Assembly: GCA_051872335.1 (NCBI GenBank)
Contig: JBJEDT010000029.1
Coordinates: forward strand, 1-29,635
Source of the DNA: SUG2458 sp051872335
GTDB taxonomy: Bacteria; Bacillota_I; Bacilli_A; RFN20; CAG-826
Direction: 5' to 3'
DNA: 29,635 bases
The stretch's first letter is position 1; the number at the start of each line of letters is the position of its first letter. The translations under genes were made by a program, and so were the position numbers. The notes beneath the pieces are model-generated. The model did not search any database, was not told where the DNA came from, and saw nothing but the letters and a program-made list of their open reading frames with translations. Positions 8,683 through 16,288 of the stretch are shown one piece after another.

Positions 8683-10860
8683 ATGAATTTTAATGTTCGT
8701 CAAAAGAAAGTTATTAATGCAAAAGAGCCAAACATACTTTGTTTAGCAGGGGCTGGATCTGGCAAAAGTATTCCAAATTCCACTATGGTTCCAACTCCAG
8801 ATGGTTGGAAAAAAGTTAGTGAAATAAAAGAAGGAGATTTTTTGTTTGACCAAGAAGGTAATCCAACCAAAGTATTGGGAGTTTTCCCTCAGGGTAAAAA
8901 AGAAGTTTATGAAATTACCTTTGGAGATAAAAGAACTGCAAAATGTTGTATAGACCACATTTGGTCAGTGCATAAAGATACATGGAAAGACAAAAATAAA
9001 TTTAAGGATTATACTTTAAGGGAAATTTTAGCCGATACATGGGAAAGAATTGATAAAAGAGGACATAAGTCTCATCAATTTTCAATTCCATGCTCAAAAG
9101 CTGTAAAGTATAATACTACTGAAAAATTAATTATAGACCCATATTTATTAGGAGTCTTTTTAGGAGATGGTAGCTGTTTAGAGCCGGCTTTAACTTTATC
9201 TTCTAATGATAAAGAAATAGTTGAAAAAATTCAATCAATACTTGGATGTCCAGATATTTATCAAAATTCTGCAAATTATCACTGGACTTTTTATAAAAAT
9301 AATGAACATCAGAGAGTGCAAACTAAAGAAATTTTTGGTAAATATGCAGAAAATGTATGTCGTTATTCTTATGATAAATCTATTCCAGAGGTATATAAAC
9401 TAGCCTCTATAGAGGATAGATATAAATTAATTCAAGGACTTATGGATACAGATGGGTCTATAACAAAGTCCGGCGATAGATATCACGTTAGTTTTACAAC
9501 AACAAGTGAAAAATTAAAAAATGATTTTATTGAAGTTATGGGTTCTTTAGGATATGTATGTACTTGCAGAATAGACAAAAGAGAAGAAAAATATACAACA
9601 GGTCAAGCATATGAAGTAAAAATTAATATTCCAAATGCAGAAAAATATAAATTATTTTCTCTTTCAAGAAAGAAAAGTATTGCTGAGGAATGTATAAATA
9701 AATCTCAACATAGAAAATATGATAGAACTACAATAATTGATATTCAAGATTTAGGATATGAAGAAGAAATGACTTGCTTCTATGTTGATAATGAAAAACA
9801 TTTATTCTTAATAAATGATTATATAGTAACTCATAATACAGCTTGTTTAACAGAGAGAATAAGAACAATTATTCAAAATGGTTGTTCGCCGGACAAAATA
9901 GTAGCAATTACCTTTACAACTATGGCGGCGGAAGAAATGAAGAAAAGGCTTGGAGATATTGCAGAGGGAGCATTTATAGGTACAATTCATAGTTATGCAA
10001 ATTCAATTTGTATAGCCAATGGAATTTCTACAGAAAAATATCTTGTAGACGCAGAATTTGATAAAATTATTGAAAAGGTATTGACAATACCAATTAAGCG
10101 ATATTTCTCAGTAACTCATCTTCTTGTAGATGAATTTCAAGATACTGGTTCTTTAGAGTATCGTTTTATTGAAAGAATACCAACGAAAAATCGTTTCTAT
10201 ATTGGTGACGAGCGGCAAGCGATATATGGATTTAAGGGATGTAGTGATGAATTTTTAAGAATGTGTCATGCAGATGTGTCATTTACTACATACTATTTAA
10301 ATCAGAACTATCGTTGTGCGCCGAACATATTGTCTTTTGCAGATAGTTATCTTAATACAATGGATAAGATAAGTTTAAAATCTGAAGCAGTAAAAACAAA
10401 AAATGGAATTGTTGAAGAAGATTCAACCTTGCTTGATGCCATTGAAGAACTTGAATGGACAGGAGATTATCAAAACTGGGCAATTATTTGTAGAACAAAC
10501 AATGAACTTGCTGCGGCAGTTGATTTTCTTGACAAAAGAAAAATTCCAAATCTTTCTTTTAAAAAAGGAGACTTAGATTTAGTAGAAATGGAAGGACTAT
10601 TACGAGAAAATAAAGTTAAAGTTCTTACAATTCATACTGCAAAAGGACTTGAGTTTAAGAAAGTTATTGTCATAGGTGCAAAAACTTTTAATGAAGAAGA
10701 AAGAAAAATAAGTTATGTTGCGGCGACAAGAGCGGAGCAAGCTTTATATTGTTGTCCAACTATTTGTAAAAGAGGAAGGAAAGGACGTCAGCAAAATAGA
10801 GATATGGCGGAAGCTGGAAAGATTATACAGCAAATGGCAAAAAATAATATTGTTTTTTAA
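8683..10860 (+). CDS. SF1 (UvrD/Rep-like) DNA helicase interrupted by an intein
   Basis: Start chosen at ATG 8683, with GGGGTG about 11 bases upstream; a GTG at 8671 would add four residues but lies inside that site. After removal of the intein (codons 29-385) a compact 368-residue superfamily 1A helicase remains. Visible motifs: Walker A GAGSGK-T split by the intein; AITFTTMAAEEM (Ia); LLVDEFQDTGSLEY (II); FYIGDERQAIYGFKG (III); LNQNYRCAPNIL (IV); LTIHTAKGLEFKKV (V); SYVAATRAEQALY (VI). At 368 residues it is much shorter than UvrD/PcrA and closer to phage Dda-sized enzymes. It should unwind DNA 3'-5' during phage replication or recombination. Helicase activity depends on protein splicing, because the intein separates Lys from Thr of the P-loop. 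Confidence 0.93.
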   Translation: MNFNVRQKKVINAKEPNILCLAGAGSGKSIPNSTMVPTPDGWKKVSEIKEGDFLFDQEGNPTKVLGVFPQGKKEVYEITFGDKRTAKCCIDHIWSVHKDTWKDKNKFKDYTLREILADTWERIDKRGHKSHQFSIPCSKAVKYNTTEKLIIDPYLLGVFLGDGSCLEPALTLSSNDKEIVEKIQSILGCPDIYQNSANYHWTFYKNNEHQRVQTKEIFGKYAENVCRYSYDKSIPEVYKLASIEDRYKLIQGLMDTDGSITKSGDRYHVSFTTTSEKLKNDFIEVMGSLGYVCTCRIDKREEKYTTGQAYEVKINIPNAEKYKLFSLSRKKSIAEECINKSQHRKYDRTTIIDIQDLGYEEEMTCFYVDNEKHLFLINDYIVTHNTACLTERIRTIIQNGCSPDKIVAITFTTMAAEEMKKRLGDIAEGAFIGTIHSYANSICIANGISTEKYLVDAEFDKIIEKVLTIPIKRYFSVTHLLVDEFQDTGSLEYRFIERIPTKNRFYIGDERQAIYGFKGCSDEFLRMCHADVSFTTYYLNQNYRCAPNILSFADSYLNTMDKISLKSEAVKTKNGIVEEDSTLLDAIEELEWTGDYQNWAIICRTNNELAAAVDFLDKRKIPNLSFKKGDLDLVEMEGLLRENKVKVLTIHTAKGLEFKKVIVIGAKTFNEEERKISYVAATRAEQALYCCPTICKRGRKGRQQNRDMAEAGKIIQQMAKNNIVF
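8767..9837 (+). mobile_element. Intein with LAGLIDADG endonuclease in the helicase P-loop
   Basis: 357 residues from Ser1 (SIPNSTMVPTPDGWKKVSEI) to Asn (NDYIVTHN), followed by extein Thr+1. Block A has Ser instead of the usual Cys; the C-terminal block ends in the canonical His-Asn. The central region has LAGLIDADG dodecapeptides (LLGVFLGDGSC; LIQGLMDTDGSITKSGDRYH), so it is probably a homing-competent element. The insertion point after the Walker A lysine is a typical intein site. Confidence 0.93.
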
Positions 10861-10871
10861 GGTGAGAGGAA

Positions 10872-11351
10872 GTGAAGAATCATTTAATTTATCAAGATGA
10901 GGATATTAAAGTTGAAATTTTAGGAGAATTTCACAATATGTTAAAAAAATTTCTTGCCCCTGTAAAGATAAATAGATTATCGGAGACACAATTCAATATT
11001 CTATTAAAGTGCATACTTGATTTGCTTGATAAAGAACATTTTCCTATTAAAGGTAAAAAAGCAATTTCTTGTTCACAAGTTCCTATCTTAATTAAGGGGC
11101 AATATGTAGAAATGGCAGAAATGTTTTCAGATTTTTCTTTTGCTTTTCAAACTCTAAGTTGCGAATGTAAAGCGACCCCAGAAATAAAAAATTATATTAA
11201 CGAGCATTACGCCGCAGAAAATATAGATTTTTTTACTAATTTTTTTGAGACGCCGCCATATAATGTTTCTGGATTTTTTGCTATGATAAAAGAGAACAAT
11301 CTTTTAATTACATTGTTTACGTTGGATGAAAATAGTGAAGATTCTGATTAA
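10872..11351 (+). CDS. Conserved-looking hypothetical protein, 159 residues
   Basis: GTG start at 10872, 11 bases after the helicase stop, with AAGGTGAG as ribosome binding site; the next in-frame ATG is at 10938. The sequence (MKNHLIYQDEDIKVEILGEF...) looks like a soluble mixed alpha/beta protein with an acidic C-terminal tail (DENSEDSD). Three scattered cysteines form no obvious metal site. It is the last gene of the helicase transcription unit and is followed by a short hairpin terminator. No family recognised, and no function is proposed. Confidence 0.6.
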   Translation: MKNHLIYQDEDIKVEILGEFHNMLKKFLAPVKINRLSETQFNILLKCILDLLDKEHFPIKGKKAISCSQVPILIKGQYVEMAEMFSDFSFAFQTLSCECKATPEIKNYINEHYAAENIDFFTNFFETPPYNVSGFFAMIKENNLLITLFTLDENSEDSD

Positions 11352-11366
11352 AAATATCACATATTA

Positions 11367-11390
11367 ATAGAGGTTTTACCTCTTTATATA
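11367..11390 (+). terminator. Short hairpin, probable weak terminator
   Basis: AGAGGT and ACCTCT pair around TTT, followed by the AT-rich run TTATATATA. Located after the 159-residue gene. Confidence 0.5.
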
Positions 11391-11454
11391 TAACAGTAAT
11401 TCCAAATTTTTGAAAAGTCAGTAATGACGTATTAAAAAGGAGGAAAAAAAAGAA

Positions 11455-12315
11455 ATGAAGAAGAATACTAAAAAAATGGCAAAAGTAGTCGTCGCCATTA
11501 TGGCGGCAGTATTAATGTTTTTTGTACCGATTGGACAGATTGTTTCAGTTGCGGATATTAATGAAGAATCTGTGGTTGAAATTGTAGATGAAGCATTATA
11601 CGCTATCCCAATAGAAACAACCGTCGCAAATATTAATAGTGTAGTTACAACAGTTCCAGTTACAACAGTAATAACTACTACAACAACTATAACTACAACT
11701 ACTTCAAAAATTACAACAGAAAAAAAGAAGATTTTTATCTTTAAGCCGGAAACTCATTATGTACATACAAAGGATTGTTATTGGACTGAGTGTGGCATAA
11801 TAGAAGAAATTACAAATACAGAGGGCCTTGAAGCACGTTTGTGTGATGAATGTTGTCCTGATATAGAAATTATTAATCTATATGAAGAACCAGAAATAGA
11901 CTATACTGAAACTTATACCGACTATAATGAAAATGAATATAGTTCTGAGGAATGTTATAGTGAAGAGTCTGAGTCAAATTATGCCGCACAAGGTAGTTAT
12001 AATATTTCAGACTGGGAATATACACTTCTTTGTAGAATTGTATCTTCTGAATATGGCTCTGATTGGGTTCCAGTAGAAGAAAAAGCAAAAATTGTAGCCA
12101 GTGTTATGGCTATGGTATATAATCCAAATTATCCAGACACTATAGAAGGAGTACTTGATGTAGCTTGTGTTCCATGGGGTTTTAATAAGTACTATGATTA
12201 CTATATGTCAGATAGCATCTATGCTGCAGTGGATTATTATTTTACAAGTGGAGCGTATGATGGCTGGACCTGCACCTCTTGGTGTGGAGATGGAACTTGG
12301 AATTATTTTTCTTAA
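11455..12315 (+). CDS. Secreted SleB-like cell-wall hydrolase with Cys-rich module
   Basis: 286 residues; ATG after AAGGAGGA. An N-terminal basic stretch (MKKNTKKMAK) and hydrophobic core (VVVAIMAAVLMFFVPIG) form a signal peptide or anchor. A Thr-rich linker (about residues 64-88) follows, then a small module with the pattern HYVHTKDCYWTE...ARLCDECCPDI that probably binds a metal or is disulfide-bonded. An acidic Tyr/Glu/Ser linker precedes the C-terminal domain (about 187-286). That domain matches Hydrolase_2/SleB: YTLLCRIVSSEYGSDW with a candidate catalytic Glu in SSEYG, then AKIVASVMAMVYNPNYPDTI. Such enzymes act as peptidoglycan lytic transglycosylases. The architecture resembles host secreted proteins more than phage lysins, so it may remodel the wall from outside or be host-derived. 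Confidence 0.75.
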   Translation: MKKNTKKMAKVVVAIMAAVLMFFVPIGQIVSVADINEESVVEIVDEALYAIPIETTVANINSVVTTVPVTTVITTTTTITTTTSKITTEKKKIFIFKPETHYVHTKDCYWTECGIIEEITNTEGLEARLCDECCPDIEIINLYEEPEIDYTETYTDYNENEYSSEECYSEESESNYAAQGSYNISDWEYTLLCRIVSSEYGSDWVPVEEKAKIVASVMAMVYNPNYPDTIEGVLDVACVPWGFNKYYDYYMSDSIYAAVDYYFTSGAYDGWTCTSWCGDGTWNYFS

Positions 12316-12417
12316 AATATTCCCGTAATGAAAAGATAGCGTATTAGATGGCAATAATGCGTGAGCAAAAAACCAAATAAAAAGTGAAAATATCGTTATG
12401 GAATTACTGTTTATACT

Positions 12418-12447
12418 AAGGCATAGAGTTATCTCTATGCCTTTATT
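12418..12447 (+). terminator. Strong intrinsic terminator after the SleB-like gene
   Basis: A perfect 11-bp stem, AAGGCATAGAG with CTCTATGCCTT, has the 4-nt loop TTAT and a trailing TATTTAT. The next promoter starts within 10 bases. The 100 bases between the SleB stop and this stem hold nothing I can assign. Confidence 0.85.
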
Positions 12448-12449
12448 TA

Positions 12450-12478
12450 TTGACATTTTTAAAAGATTATGGTATAAT
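12450..12478 (+). promoter_or_regulatory. Promoter P2
   Basis: TTGACA at 12450-12455, 17-bp spacer, TATAAT at 12473-12478 preceded by TGG (extended -10). It drives the gene set from 12506 through about 16095. Confidence 0.85.
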
Positions 12479-12505
12479 ATTATTATAAAATAAAGGAGGG
12501 AGGAT

Positions 12506-13048
12506 ATGAGTAACAAGTATATTATTGCAGATACAAAATTCAATCATCCTGTTGCGGCGAAAGATGCTGGAAAAACAATAGAAGAATACAATCAAATGTT
12601 AATCAACAACTGGAATAACACTGTAAAAGAAGATGATTTGGTTTTTGTATTTGGTGTGTTTGGAGTAGGGAAAGGAGCTGAGCTAAAACCTATAATACAA
12701 CAATTAAACGGAAAGATATATATGATGTCACACCCAGACAATAAATATTTAAAGCCAGATAGATGGAAAAGACTTGGTATTGATATTGTTTGGAATGTAA
12801 ATTTATTGAGAACTGATAAAGAAAATGAGTCTATACTAATTCCCGTATCTGATAAATATGATAATGAAAAATATACTTATTATTGTTTATCTGAAAAATA
12901 TGGCATGGAAGAAGTTTATAAGAATAATTGCTTAAATATTAATTTAAAATATTGGGATTATACACCTCTGAATTATGATGAGTTATGGGATATTATAGAT
13001 AGGTTAAAGGTATTTGAAGAAATGGAGGATAACAACGAAAGCAAATAA
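12506..13048 (+). CDS. Metallophosphoesterase-like protein with degenerate active site
   Basis: 180 residues; ATG after AAGGAGGGAGG. The sequence follows the small phage/bacterial calcineurin-like phosphoesterase pattern (DTHFxH ... NWNxxV...D.VyxLGDF ... LNGxK..GNHD). The metal-binding positions are altered: D9-T-K11-F-N-H14 has Lys for the first His, FGVFG at 49-53 has Val51 for the GD aspartate, and SHPD at 75-78 replaces GNHD. The supporting framework (NNWNNTVKEDDLVFVFG, QQLNGKIYMM) is intact, so the fold is probably kept while hydrolysis is probably lost. First gene after promoter P2. It might be a binding protein or decoy. A sequencing error cannot produce three separate substitutions easily. 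Confidence 0.65.
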   Translation: MSNKYIIADTKFNHPVAAKDAGKTIEEYNQMLINNWNNTVKEDDLVFVFGVFGVGKGAELKPIIQQLNGKIYMMSHPDNKYLKPDRWKRLGIDIVWNVNLLRTDKENESILIPVSDKYDNEKYTYYCLSEKYGMEEVYKNNCLNINLKYWDYTPLNYDELWDIIDRLKVFEEMEDNNESK

Positions 13049-13211
13049 TTGGTATAAAGAGGATTTTATATCGTTAATTAAAGAAGAAAGACAAAGTGTT
13101 GTAAATCAGCGTTCAGAGATTATTACTCGTTTTGGTAGAAATTCTAAAGAAGAGAATGATGCCAAAGAGTATATATCTTTCTTGGAAAATCTTATTAATA
13201 AGAATAAATAA
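13014..13211 (+). CDS. Small helical protein, about 50-65 residues, start uncertain
   Basis: The frame is open from a TTG at 13014 inside the end of the previous gene to TAA at 13211, followed at once by the ThyX ribosome binding site. The body (ANNWYKEDFISLIKEERQSV...FLENLINKNK) is charged and helical and looks coding. A GGAGG at 13024 is out of range of any normal in-frame ATG, so the start may be the TTG, a non-standard codon, or coupling to the upstream gene's terminating ribosomes. No family recognised. Confidence 0.5.
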   Translation: MKKWRITTKANNWYKEDFISLIKEERQSVVNQRSEIITRFGRNSKEENDAKEYISFLENLINKNK

Positions 13212-13223
13212 GGGGGGTATTTC

Positions 13224-14072
13224 ATGGAAGTAAAACTTATTTCATGGACAAATGAGCCAATTAAAACTGCGGCAAAAGCTTGTGCAATATGTTATGATTC
13301 AGAGCCAAGTTCGAGACTTGTTAAGCAATGTATTGCGAGCGGGCATACAAGTACTATTGAACATATTAATTTTACTTTTGAAATTAATGATGTTTCAAGA
13401 GCATTAACTCATCAGCTTGTTCGACATAGAATAGCATCATATTCTCAGCAATCTCAAAGATATGTTGACATGAGTAATGTCGAATTTATTTATCCAGACC
13501 ATGCTCAAGGTTATCAGTGGGATATATACCATCAAGCCTTTGATAAAGCAATAGAATCTTATCAAGCTTTGCAAGGCCTTGGAGCAAAAAATGAGGATGC
13601 AAGAGCTGTTCTTCCTAACGCTTGTCCAACAAAAATTATTTTTACAATGAATCTTCGTTCTCTTGGTCATTTTATGAATGAGAGGTTATGTACTCGAGCT
13701 CAGCAAGAAATAAGGATAATGGCTTTATCAATGATTGGAGAACTAAAGCGCAACAAGGATACAATGGGGCTTAATGATGAAGAAATGGAAATTATTTTAA
13801 GTCTTTGTGTTCCAAAATGTGAAGGCGGCAAGATTAAGTTCTGTCCCGAGCATAAGTCATGTGGAAGACAAAAAACAGCCAAGGAAATTAATGGAATTGT
13901 ATCTAAATCTGAAGAAAGAGCAGAATGGATTTATAATGGAGAAAATGTTTATTGTTCTTTATGCGGCGAAAAATTTAACACATTGCTTTCTAATGTAAAT
14001 TTCTGTCCTAATTGTGGAGTCAAGATAAAAGAGGAGGAAAAAATAAATGTTTGTACCAGCACAGTTGTATAA
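13224..14072 (+). CDS. thyX: Flavin-dependent thymidylate synthase with C-terminal zinc ribbon
   Basis: 282 residues; ATG after AAGGGGGG. The ThyX signature RHRxxSxxxxSxR is seen as RHRIASYSQQSQRY at residues 67-80, with upstream EHINFTFEINDVSRA and downstream FMNERLCTRAQQEIR. The enzyme methylates dUMP to dTMP using methylene-tetrahydrofolate, NADPH and FAD, supplying thymidine for phage replication. Typical ThyX is about 210-250 residues. Here residues about 235-275 add a C4 zinc-ribbon-like module (YCSLCGEKF...NFCPNCGVKI), which is unusual. A further Cys-rich stretch (VPKCEGGKIKFCPEHKSC) at about 195-212 may form another metal site. The stop overlaps the next gene's start by 26 bases. Confidence 0.92.
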   Translation: MEVKLISWTNEPIKTAAKACAICYDSEPSSRLVKQCIASGHTSTIEHINFTFEINDVSRALTHQLVRHRIASYSQQSQRYVDMSNVEFIYPDHAQGYQWDIYHQAFDKAIESYQALQGLGAKNEDARAVLPNACPTKIIFTMNLRSLGHFMNERLCTRAQQEIRIMALSMIGELKRNKDTMGLNDEEMEIILSLCVPKCEGGKIKFCPEHKSCGRQKTAKEINGIVSKSEERAEWIYNGENVYCSLCGEKFNTLLSNVNFCPNCGVKIKEEEKINVCTSTVV

Positions 14073-14547
14073 AGAAGAATTAAAAAAGAAAATAATCTCA
14101 ACATGGTATAATCTTGAATATCAATATTATTGGCAAGGTTATAATAATGAACCAACCTTTGAAGAGAATAATCTCTATAGTCGTCAATTCGCCTTTGTTG
14201 AAGATGAAGAAATTACCGGATATTTCTCCTATTCTCTTGATAATTCAAGTAAGTCACTTTATAATATGGGGTTATTAAGTTTTGAAAAACCTAATTATGC
14301 TTTTATTAAAGAAGTAATAAAACATATAGAGTGGCTTTTTAATGAAAAGATTATTGATAGAATGGACTTTTTTGCTTATGAAGATAATCCTGCGATTCGA
14401 GGATATGATAAAATGGTAGAAAAGTTTGGCGGCAAACGGGTAGGTAAATTTACCAAGAGTCAAAAATTATACGATGGAAAGCTTCATAATACTATTTTTT
14501 ATGAGATATTAAGAGAAGATTATGAAAATGCTAAGAGGGGGAGATAA
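14047..14547 (+). CDS. GNAT-family N-acetyltransferase
   Basis: 166 residues; ATG at 14047 after AGAGGAGGAAAAAA, inside the 3' end of thyX in another frame. The pattern fits GNAT enzymes: an acceptor-side N-terminus, strands around FAFVEDEEITGYFSYSLD, a helix FIKEVIKHIEWLFNEK, then MDFFAYEDNPAIRGYDKMVEKFGGKRVGKFTKS and a C-terminal strand near TIFYEILREDY. The last block is typical of RimJ/RimL-like acetyltransferases. It would transfer acetyl from acetyl-CoA to an amine; the substrate is unknown. Phage GNATs have been implicated in host takeover, but nothing here shows that. Confidence 0.7.
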   Translation: MFVPAQLYKEELKKKIISTWYNLEYQYYWQGYNNEPTFEENNLYSRQFAFVEDEEITGYFSYSLDNSSKSLYNMGLLSFEKPNYAFIKEVIKHIEWLFNEKIIDRMDFFAYEDNPAIRGYDKMVEKFGGKRVGKFTKSQKLYDGKLHNTIFYEILREDYENAKRGR

Positions 14548-14548
14548 T

Positions 14549-15091
14549 ATGGAGACTTATATAATTAATCTTTTTGGTCCAAGTGGGTCGGGTAAAAGCA
14601 GTGGGGCGGCATATATTTTTTCAAAGCTTAAAATGGCTGGGGTGAGTTGTGAGCTTGTTCCAGAATATGCTAAGGATAAAGTCTGGGAGAATAATGAAGA
14701 AATTTTTAATCCAATGAATCAGGTTTATATTTTTGGTAAACAGTTTTATCGTATTTCAAGACTTATTGGTAAAGTTAAATATATTATAACCGATAGTCCA
14801 ATTCTTTTATCAAATGTTTATTGCAATAGTCCCGTTCTTGATAAACATTTTAAAGATACAGTAAGAGATTGTCACGGCGCCTTGAATAACCTTAATTATT
14901 ATATAATAAGAGCAAAGCCTTTTGACCCAAACGGTAGGAACGAGAAAACACAAGAAGACTCAGATAAATATATTGACAAAATTCTTCATGAACTTACTCT
15001 TGCAGGAGCATTATATGATAGTGTCAATGGAAATGAGCAAGGCTACGACCGCATTGTATATGACATTTTAGCGAGGGAAGGTAAGGTATGA
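14549..15091 (+). CDS. P-loop ATPase/kinase of the AAA_28 (NadR/Ttd14-like) type
   Basis: 180 residues. Start at ATG 14549 because GAGGGGGAG lies just upstream; an ATG at 14522 would overlap the GNAT gene and swallow that site. Walker A is GPSGSGKSS at residues 10-18. Further features are VPEYAKDKVWENNEE, a Walker-B-like YIITDSPILLSN, and a C-terminal RIVYDILA. This is the usual look of small phage nucleoside or nicotinamide-riboside kinase relatives grouped as AAA_28. Nicotinamide riboside kinase activity would fit the NAD genes 2.5 kb downstream, but a deoxynucleotide kinase partner for ThyX is equally possible. The substrate cannot be told from sequence. Its stop overlaps the next ATG by 4 bases (ATGA). 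Confidence 0.7.
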   Translation: METYIINLFGPSGSGKSSGAAYIFSKLKMAGVSCELVPEYAKDKVWENNEEIFNPMNQVYIFGKQFYRISRLIGKVKYIITDSPILLSNVYCNSPVLDKHFKDTVRDCHGALNNLNYYIIRAKPFDPNGRNEKTQEDSDKYIDKILHELTLAGALYDSVNGNEQGYDRIVYDILAREGKV

Positions 15092-16095
15092 TAAGTAACA
15101 TTATAATAGCAGTATTGATTATATTTATAATTGGTATACTGCTTTATTTTCTTGTGCCGCAAAAGAAAAAATTTGATGATGGATTTAACTTAGCAATCAA
15201 AGATATAAGTAAGGCGGCAGAAGAGTTATATAATAAGGAACTCCAAGAAAAAACCAAGAAAATAGAACAAGATATCGCGGCAATTGAGGAACAGAAGAAA
15301 GAACTTCTTGATAACTATGTAAAAGCTATTGCTGATTTTGAAGAAACTTATAAAAAGAAAACAGAAGATAAAAAAGAAGCCATTGAACAAATAATGAACG
15401 ACCAAATTCAAGCAATAAAAGACGAGAATAATAGACAAAGAATTGAACTTGATAAACAAAAGAAAGAAATTTTTGATAATTACGGAGAAGTTGTTAAAGA
15501 ATATGAGGAAAAGAAAGTAAGAGCTAAAGAAAAGTATGATAAAGTAATGGAAGAATATGATAATACTATAGCTAAAAAGAAAGAAGAAATTCAAAATTTA
15601 ATTGAGCAATTTAAAAGAGATGAAGAGGCACGAGAGGAAGCAGATTTTTATAGAATTGCTATTCCAGAGTCTTTTAAAAATGATATTGCTAAACTTAAAG
15701 GCGTGGCGGCCCAGTTAAGTAATCCTATGACTTTAAATAAGTTTATTTATAAAGAATATTATGAGGCAGCATTTAATGCAATGTGTGGAAGAGTATTGGG
15801 AGAAAACGCTGAGAAAAGCGGTATTTATAAGATTACTAATATTAAAAATCAAATGTGCTATATTGGACAGACTAAAGCTGGTTTTAAAAATCGTTGGCGG
15901 ACACACGTTAAACGAGGATTAGGGTGTGAGGAACAAACCAATAATCGTTTATATACTGGACTTAAAGAAGATGGCTTAGAGAATTTTACATTTCAAATAC
16001 TTGAGATATGTGAAGATAAAATATTAACAGAAAGAGAGCGTTTTTATATTAATTTTTATGACTCAAAAAATTGGGGTTATAATTCTAAGATTTGA
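15088..16095 (+). CDS. Membrane-anchored coiled-coil protein with C-terminal GIY-YIG nuclease domain
   Basis: 335 residues; ATGA overlap with the kinase gene. Residues 4-27 form one transmembrane helix (IIIAVLIIFIIGILLYFLVP). Residues about 30-180 are a long Lys/Glu-rich coiled coil. Residues 183-240 form a linker domain (FYRIAIPESFKNDIAKLKG...). Residues 245-335 are a GIY-YIG domain: GIYKITN, CYIGQT, an Arg/His pair in NRWRTHVKRG, a catalytic-type Glu in LTERERFYI and the terminal GYNSKI. The layout resembles the DUF4041/T5orf172 coiled-coil GIY-YIG proteins of phages. Membrane tethering of a nuclease with a long spacer suggests action on DNA at the cell envelope, for example on incoming phage DNA. 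It is the last gene before the origin-like region. The fold is firm; the role is speculative. Confidence 0.8.
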   Translation: MISNIIIAVLIIFIIGILLYFLVPQKKKFDDGFNLAIKDISKAAEELYNKELQEKTKKIEQDIAAIEEQKKELLDNYVKAIADFEETYKKKTEDKKEAIEQIMNDQIQAIKDENNRQRIELDKQKKEIFDNYGEVVKEYEEKKVRAKEKYDKVMEEYDNTIAKKKEEIQNLIEQFKRDEEAREEADFYRIAIPESFKNDIAKLKGVAAQLSNPMTLNKFIYKEYYEAAFNAMCGRVLGENAEKSGIYKITNIKNQMCYIGQTKAGFKNRWRTHVKRGLGCEEQTNNRLYTGLKEDGLENFTFQILEICEDKILTERERFYINFYDSKNWGYNSKI

Positions 16096-16112
16096 TGCTC
16101 CGAATTTAGAAT

Positions 16113-16140
16113 GGGTTTTGAGGACTTGTCCTCAAAACCC
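16113..16140 (+). repeat. Perfect 13-bp inverted repeat (hairpin 1 of origin region)
   Basis: GGGTTTTGAGGAC and GTCCTCAAAACCC are separated by only TT. No T-tract follows, so it is probably not just a terminator for the upstream gene. Confidence 0.9.
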
Positions 16141-16151
16141 ACGCGGTTTTG

Positions 16152-16180
16152 GCTACTTTTGCCGCGATAGCAAAAGTAGC
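16152..16180 (+). repeat. Perfect 11-bp inverted repeat (hairpin 2 of origin region)
   Basis: GCTACTTTTGC and GCAAAAGTAGC flank the 7-nt loop CGCGATA, 11 bases after hairpin 1. GCGG at 16143-16146 can also pair with CCGC at 16162-16165, giving an alternative fold. Confidence 0.9.
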
Positions 16181-16191
16181 AATAACTTAAA

Positions 16192-16288
16192 ATACCCGTT
16201 ATTAACAAACCGAGATACCCATTTTTAACAAACCGATATACCCAATTATGTCAAACCGAGATACCCGTTTTTAACAACCGAGATACCC
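16192..16288 (+). repeat. Iteron array: four copies plus one partial, 22-23 bp period
   Basis: The core ACCGAGATACCC begins at 16209, 16232 (one change, GATATA), 16255 and 16277; a partial ATACCCG sits at 16192. Spacing is 23, 23, 23 and 22 bp, about two helical turns, and the spacers share TTTTTAACA. This is how replication-initiator or repressor binding sites look. It lies directly upstream of a winged-helix gene. Confidence 0.85.

Noticed and set aside
15226..15594. 122-residue reading frame on the - strand, Phe-rich
   Set aside because: It is the antisense of the Lys/Glu-rich coiled coil of the membrane GIY-YIG gene, with no ribosome binding site.
16192..16288. CRISPR-like direct repeats
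   Set aside because: The repeat unit and its spacer together are only 22-23 bp, the spacers are nearly identical T-rich runs, and no cas gene is near; this is an iteron array.
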